DNA of 37,812 nt from a virus, in IMG/VR virus record IMGVR_UViG_3300025655_000111, positions 1 to 37,812 of that record; one strand, given 5' to 3'. Positions 1 through 5,270 of this stretch are shown piece after piece. Numbering within the stretch: position 1 is the stretch's first letter; each line of letters begins with the position of its first letter. The position numbers and the translations under genes are program-made. The notes below the pieces were generated by a model. The model saw nothing but the letters and a program-made list of their open reading frames with translations, had not been told where the DNA came from and searched no databases.

Positions 1-103
1 CAAAAGACAGTGCTGTCACTTCATAGCCCTCGGCAAGTAGATGAAGCAACAATGTGGAGCTGTCCATACCTCCACTTAGTGACAATACTGCTTGTTTATT
101 CAT
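1..103 (-). CDS. queC: QueC-like 7-cyano-7-deazaguanine synthase, N-terminal part (runs off the window)
   Basis: Only the first 34 codons are present. The reading frame starts at the ATG complementary to 101-103 and stays open to base 1. The protein begins MNKQAVLSLSGGMDSSTLLL, a hydrophobic beta strand followed by the PP-loop pyrophosphatase motif SGGMDS, then a helix and a second strand (VTALSF). Established knowledge: QueC uses ATP and ammonia to turn 7-carboxy-7-deazaguanine into preQ0, the base that DpdA-type enzymes insert into DNA. The start overlaps the end of the preceding small ORF by 8 bases, so it is translated within the same operon as the DpdA-like gene about 600 bases upstream. 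Other PP-loop enzymes share the motif. The neighbouring DpdA-like gene makes QueC the best call, but the diagnostic C-terminal cysteines are outside the window. Confidence 0.72.
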   Translation of the reverse strand, partial: MNKQAVLSLSGGMDSSTLLLHLLAEGYEVTALSF

Positions 104-236
104 TGTTTTTTTTATTTGCTAATTTAACTAATTCTTGATAGTCTTCCAAGCTAAGGAAGGCACAATTTTTAAGGATTTCGTCTAAAACTTCTTTAAACAT
201 TTTTTCCCATGCTGGATTTGTATCTGTGTTGTTCAT
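96..236 (-). CDS. Small hypothetical protein (46 aa) between the glycosylase-like gene and queC
   Basis: I do not recognise this protein. I chose the ATG at 236 because it overlaps the stop of the upstream gene in an ATGA arrangement; the frame extends a little further upstream but only from a non-ATG codon inside that gene. The product is a 46-residue, mostly helical, charged protein with an acidic middle (EVLDEILKN) and a lysine/asparagine-rich tail. It overlaps the queC start by 8 bases. Translational coupling on both sides argues that it is a real gene rather than chance. No signal peptide or membrane segment is visible. A small partner or regulatory protein of the modification operon is possible, but no function can be assigned. 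Confidence 0.55.
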   Translation of the reverse strand: MNNTDTNPAWEKMFKEVLDEILKNCAFLSLEDYQELVKLANKKNNE

Positions 237-715
237 TTTAAGTAAATTTTTTCTTTTGTTCCTGCTGTTTGGTCGTACCATTGTTTCTTATCCATATCAT
301 ACCACCTGTAAGGTAATTTAGGATTTTCATTCCAACCATGAGCACCATAATAATCAGCGTCTTTTCTTAATAGATTTGCTCTATGTGACCTATGAAAATC
401 TTCATTTCCAAACCAAAAAGGCATAGTAATTTCTTCATTGATTTCTTCTTTTTTCATAGTATTATTTTTGCCTCTTTCAACCCAAACGTCTATAGACACA
501 TTTAAATAATGTTTTAACGCAGGTATATTATCTCGAAACATCTTGCTTATAGGATGGTTTACTCTACCTTTAGAGTATGGTTTCCCAGTTAATGTTGGTC
601 TGCCTTCTAATCCTGCTATAAGTTGATAAGTTTCAACTCTTTGTTTACCTAAACGTTTATTGTCTAGGGATTCAAGTGACTTTTTAAAGTCTGGATATGG
701 GAGAAATACTTGCAT
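233..715 (-). CDS. Pyrimidine-dimer DNA glycosylase/endonuclease V-like protein
   Basis: The 160-residue protein opens with MQVFLPYPDFKKSLESLD followed by NKRLGKQRVETYQL. It later has an HxxSHRxxLLRKD segment (around residues 109-119) and ends near PYRW. I recognise these as hallmarks of the bacterial and phage family related to T4 endonuclease V (Pyr_excise type), which nicks DNA at UV-induced pyrimidine dimers. The conserved basic N-terminal helix RLGKQRVE and the SHR segment are the parts I rely on. The ATG at 715 overlaps the stop of the DpdA-like gene by one base, and the stop overlaps the next start in an ATGA. In this operon it could do repair, or it could process modified bases; the second idea is inference. 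Lack of a database search limits certainty. Confidence 0.6.
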   Translation of the reverse strand: MQVFLPYPDFKKSLESLDNKRLGKQRVETYQLIAGLEGRPTLTGKPYSKGRVNHPISKMFRDNIPALKHYLNVSIDVWVERGKNNTMKKEEINEEITMPFWFGNEDFHRSHRANLLRKDADYYGAHGWNENPKLPYRWYDMDKKQWYDQTAGTKEKIYLK

Positions 716-1497
716 TATTTAAGTAATTTTCTAAAGTGTTTAATGTTCCAATCTAATAATTCAAAATCCATATCTTCAGCAGCCATATAAAAATGATCAT
801 TCATATTGGCTTTTGGTTTTTCAGTTAAACCATTTGTTGTATAAGGTAAACCATCAATAGTAGCCATAATAGGATTTGATGTATCAATTGATTCAATAAA
901 TGACATATCTTTGTACCAACTAAACTCTTGTGGTACTTGACAACCTAGTAAATGTACTCTATCTACATGACTAATAATTTTAGAATTATATAAACGAGTC
1001 ACTACTTCAATTCGGCCTAATGCTTTAGCTAAATTTTTATTAGGATGTGATGAGTACTCTAAATAATAGCTACCACCATATGAAAAAGCAATCTTTTTAT
1101 ATCCTAAATCTTTATATGTTTGATAACATGTAATTGCTTCTCTAATTGTTTTTGCTTGTACAACTGCTACTTTAGTTACTTCATCAGGTAAATTAATTTG
1201 AGCCCATTTTCTAGCATTGACTATAGAAGCATTTGCTTCTTCCCAAACATCAGGAATAATAAATTCATTAGGGCGAAGCTTTTCAACCCAATAAAGCAAG
1301 CCTGAATCATTATATGCTGTTCCTAATTCATGAAGTGAGTTATCTAAAATAATATAACGTCCCTGTTGTTTTGCCTTCATAAAATAATCAGCATAATCAG
1401 AGTCTGATTCTAATAAATGAACTAACGCATAATCATAGTCATTAAATTTTTGACTATCTTCTAACAGGAATAAAGGAACTTCATGTGATATTTTCAT
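715..1497 (-). CDS. dpdA: DpdA-like DNA-guanine transglycosylase (7-deazaguanine insertion into DNA)
   Basis: This 260-residue protein has the layout of the tRNA-guanine transglycosylase superfamily in its short phage form. Visible blocks are ISHEVPL at the N-terminus, ILDNSLHELG (D52, position of the general acid/base), WVEKLRPNEFIIPDV, VAVVQAK, KIAFSYG, HLLGCQVPQEF and IESIDTSNP (D205, position expected for the nucleophilic Asp). Established knowledge: DpdA enzymes exchange guanine in DNA for preQ0 or a derivative, protecting phage DNA from restriction. The start overlaps the upstream stop (ATGA), and the partial queC gene lies two genes downstream, supplying preQ0. A true tRNA-modifying TGT is unlikely because the protein is much shorter than those enzymes and its blocks match phage forms. 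Motif assignment is from memory, not from an alignment. Confidence 0.72.
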   Translation of the reverse strand: MKISHEVPLFLLEDSQKFNDYDYALVHLLESDSDYADYFMKAKQQGRYIILDNSLHELGTAYNDSGLLYWVEKLRPNEFIIPDVWEEANASIVNARKWAQINLPDEVTKVAVVQAKTIREAITCYQTYKDLGYKKIAFSYGGSYYLEYSSHPNKNLAKALGRIEVVTRLYNSKIISHVDRVHLLGCQVPQEFSWYKDMSFIESIDTSNPIMATIDGLPYTTNGLTEKPKANMNDHFYMAAEDMDFELLDWNIKHFRKLLK

Positions 1498-1982
1498 ACA
1501 ATAATTTTTTTAGGGCGGCCACGTCTTTTAGGAGCGACTCTTCTAACAGTATATTTTTTACAAGCATGATTATAATAAGATAATATTGATTTGCCAAACA
1601 TTTTTATTTCATCTTCTACATCTTGTTTATCAACTTCAAAATAATCATAAATAGCATCAATAAAATTATCAAGACGCTCATTATCATCTACTTCAAAATC
1701 ATGCATTAGTCTCTCATATTTAGCTAAAAGTAAACCACCACGTTTTGCTCTATAGAATGGTTCAAGATCTAATTGGTCTAGATCATGTTTTTCCCAAAGT
1801 GCTTCTTGAGCCATCCAAAAATAAGGTGATGGTTCAAAATCACCATTTTGAATTCTTTTTTCAATATGGATTGATTTAGGTAAAGTAGATGGAACTTGAT
1901 ATGTTCTCCACCAACGAAATTGACTGTATTTAAGAGGTTTAAGTTTTTTAAGTTTTTTAGTAACTGTTTCTCTTGAATGCAT
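1494..1982 (-). CDS. Hypothetical protein with C-terminal AT-hook-like tail
   Basis: I do not recognise the family. The 162-residue protein has a very basic N-terminus (KKLKKLKPLKYSQFRWWRTY), an acidic central region rich in Asp/Glu and aromatic residues, and a basic C-terminus ending in RRVAPKRRGRPKK. The core RGRP flanked by lysines is the classic AT-hook, which binds the minor groove of AT-rich DNA. It therefore could bind the phage's own AT-rich genome, which is inference. The stop overlaps the DpdA-like start by four bases (ATGA), so the two are probably translationally coupled. A DNA-targeting partner for the transglycosylase is a testable idea. The segment FWMAQ also occurs in the 55-residue protein two genes upstream, perhaps by chance. 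Confidence 0.7.
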   Translation of the reverse strand: MHSRETVTKKLKKLKPLKYSQFRWWRTYQVPSTLPKSIHIEKRIQNGDFEPSPYFWMAQEALWEKHDLDQLDLEPFYRAKRGGLLLAKYERLMHDFEVDDNERLDNFIDAIYDYFEVDKQDVEDEIKMFGKSILSYYNHACKKYTVRRVAPKRRGRPKKIIV

Positions 1983-1992
1983 TACTTATAAT

Positions 1993-2235
1993 TTAAAAAA
2001 CATCTTTAGGAATTCCAAGCTCACGTCGAGCTTCTTCCTGTGCTTCAAACTCATTAACTTGTGACTCAAAGTCATCTGCTACTTCTTCAACAGTAGCAAA
2101 ATCATACTCTCCATCCATGTTCAACATGAACTCAACCCAATCTTCAGCTTCACTTCTAGATTCGAACTCGGCGGACATATCGAAAACTGCGTTCTCGTTG
2201 TCATCAATCTGGTATCCTACAAATGCTTTAAACAT
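1993..2235 (-). CDS. Small highly acidic hypothetical protein (80 aa)
   Basis: The 80-residue product is rich in Asp and Glu throughout, has very few Lys/Arg, and reads as alternating short strands and helices (FKAFVGYQIDD, then SRSEAEDWVEFML, then EEVADDFESQVNEFEAQEEA). No signal peptide or transmembrane segment is seen. It begins at an ATG preceded by AATAAAAGTT, the A-rich leader shared by several genes in this part of the genome. It sits between a 55-residue protein and the AT-hook protein in the modification operon. Small acidic phage proteins sometimes mimic DNA or inhibit host enzymes, but nothing here proves that, and I cannot name a family. Confidence 0.65.
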   Translation of the reverse strand: MFKAFVGYQIDDNENAVFDMSAEFESRSEAEDWVEFMLNMDGEYDFATVEEVADDFESQVNEFEAQEEARRELGIPKDVF

Positions 2236-2246
2236 AACTTTTATTA

Positions 2247-2414
2247 TTAATATGTAAAACCTATTTTATTTATTTCTTTTTTTAATTTATTTACAGACTC
2301 AATCTTATTCCAAGCTTCTTGAGTTGCTTCTTCAATTGATTTACCTTGAGCCATCCAAAAATTGAACGTGGCGTTAAATAATACTTTTTGTGTTGATGTT
2401 AATTCTTTACTCAT
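2247..2414 (-). CDS. Small hypothetical protein (55 aa), first gene of the modification operon
   Basis: The frame can be extended upstream only from a non-ATG codon inside the promoter region. I therefore use the ATG at 2414, which follows the leader AATAAAGGTT and lies about 17 bases after a strong promoter-like -7 element. The 55-residue product starts MSKELTSTQKVLFNATFNFW and continues as amphipathic helix (KSIEEATQEAWNKIESVNKL) with a basic tail. It has no signal peptide and I do not recognise a family. As first gene after the promoter, and with a very short predicted leader, it may be expressed early and strongly. Confidence 0.6.
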   Translation of the reverse strand: MSKELTSTQKVLFNATFNFWMAQGKSIEEATQEAWNKIESVNKLKKEINKIGFTY

Positions 2415-2430
2415 AACCTTTATTATGATA

Positions 2431-2462
2431 TAAATATAACATCTTGATTTGGATGAGCCAAA
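2431..2462 (-). promoter_or_regulatory. Bacteroidota-type promoter P1, modification operon
   Basis: On the minus strand TTTG (2459-2462, followed by G) is followed after 20 bases by TATATTTA (2431-2438). This fits the Bacteroidota pattern (-33 TTTG, -7 TAnnTTTG). The flanking sequence is almost the same as in P2 upstream of the RadA-like gene, including GGCTCAT just after the -33 box and TATCATAATAAA after the -7 box. The start codon at 2414 would leave a leader of only about ten bases. Confidence 0.7.
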
Positions 2463-2530
2463 CAAGGAGGTGAATTACTTCACCCCTGTTTGCCTTCGTA
2501 GCTCCAGTCCATTTTGAGGTTGGACAACCT
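2460..2530 (-). terminator. Hairpin region between the lipoprotein gene and promoter P1
   Basis: Two inverted repeats lie between the lipoprotein stop (2537) and the next operon. The larger, 2460-2491, has a perfect inner stem GGTGAA/TTCACC with a four-base loop, continued by GG/CC and ACA/TGT pairs with single-base bulges. The smaller, 2517-2530, pairs AGGTT with AACCT and is flanked by T-rich sequence on the plus strand. Read on the minus strand the larger hairpin ends in TTGTTT, a modest U tract. It probably stops the transcript that contains the RadA-like gene. Its base overlaps the -33 box of P1. Confidence 0.5.
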
Positions 2531-2536
2531 TAATTT

Positions 2537-2989
2537 TTATTTTTCTTCTACTTTTGCATATATTAAAGTAGTATTAAGAGTAGATAATTCTTTTTCTAAT
2601 GAATCAATAACACTTTTACCACTATTTATTATGTATAATAAGTCCTTATATTTTCTTGAGTTGAATATAGAATCTTGATTTTTTAAAAATGGGTTTAAAG
2701 ATACTGCTTCTATTGTACCCATTCCATTATAAAATCCTGGATATTTTTTTAGGAATTTTATACCATCTTCTGTTAGGGCACCAAGTTTTATTAAACTATC
2801 AGTCCAAGCAGCTCCTTGTTTTAATGAAGTATAAATCATAGAACTCCTAATTGAATCTGCCTCAGCGACCTCTTGTTTAACTAATTCTATTTGAGATTTT
2901 TTTTCATTAATTTTAGTCTGTATTTTTTCAACCTTAGATTGACAAGAAAATAAACTAATAACTCCTAATACTAATGTTAATTTCTTCAT
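2537..2989 (-). CDS. Small predicted lipoprotein with coiled-coil region
   Basis: The 150-residue protein starts MKKLTLVLGVISLFSCQS: a two-lysine n-region, a hydrophobic core and the lipobox LFSC, so signal peptidase II should cleave before Cys16 and the mature protein be lipid-anchored. Residues about 20-50 (KVEKIQTKINEKKSQIELVK and on) and the last 30 residues look like coiled coil. No catalytic motif is seen. It follows the RadA-like gene by 17 bases and shares its promoter. Phage lipoproteins are commonly superinfection-exclusion proteins or outer spanins. The replication-region location and early-type promoter fit exclusion or host-surface alteration better than lysis, but that is inference. 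No clear Bacteroidota lipoprotein export signal follows the Cys. Confidence 0.75.
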   Translation of the reverse strand: MKKLTLVLGVISLFSCQSKVEKIQTKINEKKSQIELVKQEVAEADSIRSSMIYTSLKQGAAWTDSLIKLGALTEDGIKFLKKYPGFYNGMGTIEAVSLNPFLKNQDSIFNSRKYKDLLYIINSGKSVIDSLEKELSTLNTTLIYAKVEEK

Positions 2990-3006
2990 AACTTTTATTT
3001 ATATTA

Positions 3007-3819
3007 TTAAGCTGAAATAGTGGTTCCGTAACGGATCACACTATTTGACAATTCAAAGTACATTTTATTATCAACCAAACCATTACGGTTCTTAGTAAAG
3101 TTGATAAAAGTGGCTCCACCATCACGCTCTGATTCGCGGCGCATCTCACCCATGGCGTCAACCAAGTGCTTCAATTTGTTAGAACCTGCAAATACACCAG
3201 CTTTAGTAACTTGTTGAATCAACATAAATGATGTGAATTTTTCTGACTTGTTCTCACCTTTGTTATTTTTAACACAAATATCAACCAACCAGCTCTCAGC
3301 CATTTTACGATCCCAATTATTGTCGTCACGAACACCATCAATAATTTCAGCGGCACTGTCAACCAAAACCAAATCATAACCACGGTCTAAAACCTGCTCA
3401 ATTACGTCTTTAGTGTTGTACTCAAGAAAATCTTGCATAAACAATGTTTCAATATTTCCAAATTGTGGAAAACGTTGTGTGTATTTGAACATTTGTTTTT
3501 TACCCATCTCACCTGAGATGAACAAACATTTGTTACCTTTGTTTTGGGCAGCTGAAAGAACATCCAACAAAACAGTTGTTTTACCAACACCTGGATCTCC
3601 AATCATCATAATATTAGTTGCGGCTGGAATACCACCTTCATGTGAAATCAATTTATCAACAGCCAAACCTGTTTTCATAGTGGCCATCATTTTAGGATCA
3701 ATATTCAAATTGTCCAATTTTGTAACTTTAGAAAAATCAATCAGTGATGGAACGAAAGTTGCGTTTTGAACGTTTTTGTTACTTGGACGACCTCTTTTTA
3801 CTACTTTAATGTTTTTCAT
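3007..3819 (-). CDS. RadA/RecA-like ATPase with N-terminal AT-hook-like motif
   Basis: The 270-residue protein has a RecA-fold core: Walker A GDPGVGKT (residues 74-81), CLFISGEM after it, and a Walker B-like strand YDLVLVDSAAEI. A segment SFMLIQQVTKAGVFAGSNKL resembles the RadA/Sms region that contacts DNA (KxxxxAG...L), and HLVDAM fits RadA as well. It lacks the zinc finger and the Lon-like domain of bacterial RadA. An RGRP AT-hook core sits at residues 9-12 (VKRGRPSNKN). The likely role is branch migration or loading during recombination-dependent replication; a KaiC-like ATPase is the alternative. It has its own promoter (P2) and is followed by the lipoprotein gene. It is distinct from the UvsX-like and DnaB-like proteins encoded upstream. 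Confidence 0.78.
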   Translation of the reverse strand: MKNIKVVKRGRPSNKNVQNATFVPSLIDFSKVTKLDNLNIDPKMMATMKTGLAVDKLISHEGGIPAATNIMMIGDPGVGKTTVLLDVLSAAQNKGNKCLFISGEMGKKQMFKYTQRFPQFGNIETLFMQDFLEYNTKDVIEQVLDRGYDLVLVDSAAEIIDGVRDDNNWDRKMAESWLVDICVKNNKGENKSEKFTSFMLIQQVTKAGVFAGSNKLKHLVDAMGEMRRESERDGGATFINFTKNRNGLVDNKMYFELSNSVIRYGTTISA

Positions 3820-3850
3820 AACCTTTATTTCTTGTTTCTTTATTATGATA

Positions 3851-3882
3851 TAAATATAGCATCACTATTTGAATGAGCCAAA
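3851..3882 (-). promoter_or_regulatory. Bacteroidota-type promoter P2, RadA-like gene
   Basis: Minus-strand TTTG (3879-3882, followed by G), a 20-base spacer, and TATATTTA (3851-3858). About 44 bases here match the P1 region with only about five differences, so the two look like copies of one promoter cassette. It lies just after the stop of the membrane-protein gene (3911), where a weak inverted repeat (TCTCT/AGAGA, 3896-3908) also occurs. Confidence 0.7.
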
Positions 3883-3910
3883 CCAGGAGTAACCCTCTCT
3901 AAAAGAGATT

Positions 3911-5257
3911 TTAAAATATAGTTATGGTGTCATCATCATCCTCTTTTTTCTTAGTAAAATAATCTGATATTAAGGATTTTAATTTTGATATTTCTTCTTT
4001 TACTTTATGAGGATAATATATAGTATTATCTATATTTTTAAAGATTTTATTAGCTTCATTTAATTTTTGGGCAGTGTCATCATCTAAATTGGCTACTTTA
4101 GCTTCTTTTTCATCTATAACACCATCATTATTAGTATCAGCTTGTTCAAATACTTGTTTAAGTTCTTCTTCTTCAACTACACCATCACCATCTAAATCTA
4201 AATTAAATTCTTCACCTTCTAAAATTTCATCTATAGCTTCATCTGGTAGAGGATTAATCGGGTCAGGTTCTTCATAGTACAATTTTCCTGTTTTAGGATC
4301 TACAAACACAGGAATTGGTTTTTCTTCTTCTTCCCATTTTTGAAGATCTACTAAACTTGCCTCTTCTAACTCTTCATCATTTTTAAAATTATGTTCTATA
4401 TCTGAATCTTCAGGTTTATCCTGAGGGTCAGGATATAAAACATCATCTTTTTTCTTTAGTTGGGCGAAAGCAAAGTTTGCAGCAACTACTAAAGATATTG
4501 CTAAAGGATCAAACACAAATATAATAACTAATAAGAACCAGTTAATAATTCGGTCCATTTCAACACCTGTTAAGTTTGCTAAGTATTTTAGTGGTCCTAA
4601 TTCGGCTGCTACTTCTGAATTATTTTGTGTTTTAACAATTTGGGTTTCTAAACTGATTATCGAGTCATTGTACGTTTGAATTTTTGTAGTAAGTTGTTCG
4701 TCTTTTTCGATAGCCACCTCCAGCTGTTTTTCATAAGCTTTTCGGTTTGCTCCGGAAGAATAACTAATGACATTGCCATTATTATCCACATAAGACTGAG
4801 TATTGCTTCCCAATGCATTTCTTAATGTTGTTATGTTTTGTGTTAAAGATGTTTTTTCTACCTCATATTGTCCTTTAATTTTTTCAAAGGATGTCTTTTT
4901 GGTTTCTAAAAGTTTGATTTGGTTTTCTACTATACCTGCTTTGTTAGCTGTAGCTTGATAAGCAGCAGATAAAAAACCATAAATACCAGCTGAGGTGATT
5001 AAAATAAGAATAAATGTTGCTACTGTTAAATAGGTTCTTAATATTTTATTTATTTTTTCCCAATATTGATATAATAAAGAAGCTATTACTAGTTTGGCAA
5101 ATTCTAAAGAAGAAGCCATAATAATTACGGCGAAACTGGCCCCAGCAAATAATAAGCTAAGACCAGTTACACTATAAAAAGCCGCGGATGCACTTACAGA
5201 TAATGCGGAGAGTGCGATAATTAGCGGGAAAATTCTTTCTCTTATACTATTCCACAT
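3911..5257 (-). CDS. Multi-pass membrane protein with coiled coil and paired EF-hands
   Basis: The 448-residue protein has hydrophobic segments at about residues 10-30, 34-55, 75-98 and 237-265. A long polar, coiled-coil-like stretch (about 105-215) lies between the third and fourth. The C-terminal half is acidic and contains two textbook EF-hand loops: D354-E365 (DLDGDGVVEEEE) and D374-E385 (DTNNDGVIDEKE), each with the D-x-D/N-x-D-G pattern and Glu at position 12. I know no named phage family with this layout. It could sense or bind calcium at the host inner membrane, or organise replication at the membrane; both are inference. It follows the ribonucleotide reductase gene by 12 bases and has an AATATTTATC motif just upstream of its ATG. 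Confidence 0.75.
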   Translation of the reverse strand: MWNSIRERIFPLIIALSALSVSASAAFYSVTGLSLLFAGASFAVIIMASSLEFAKLVIASLLYQYWEKINKILRTYLTVATFILILITSAGIYGFLSAAYQATANKAGIVENQIKLLETKKTSFEKIKGQYEVEKTSLTQNITTLRNALGSNTQSYVDNNGNVISYSSGANRKAYEKQLEVAIEKDEQLTTKIQTYNDSIISLETQIVKTQNNSEVAAELGPLKYLANLTGVEMDRIINWFLLVIIFVFDPLAISLVVAANFAFAQLKKKDDVLYPDPQDKPEDSDIEHNFKNDEELEEASLVDLQKWEEEEKPIPVFVDPKTGKLYYEEPDPINPLPDEAIDEILEGEEFNLDLDGDGVVEEEELKQVFEQADTNNDGVIDEKEAKVANLDDDTAQKLNEANKIFKNIDNTIYYPHKVKEEISKLKSLISDYFTKKKEDDDDTITIF

Positions 5258-5260
5258 ATC

Positions 5261-5270
5261 TGATAAATAT
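5261..5270 (-). promoter_or_regulatory. ATATTTAT-type start-proximal motif, membrane protein gene
   Basis: On the minus strand ATATTTATCA lies four bases before the ATG at 5257, overlapping the end of the reductase gene. The same motif precedes most tail genes in this window. Confidence 0.35.

Noticed and set aside
3896-3908. Short inverted repeat after the membrane-protein gene as a terminator
   Set aside because: Only five base pairs with a three-base loop and no T tract on the minus strand; too weak to call.
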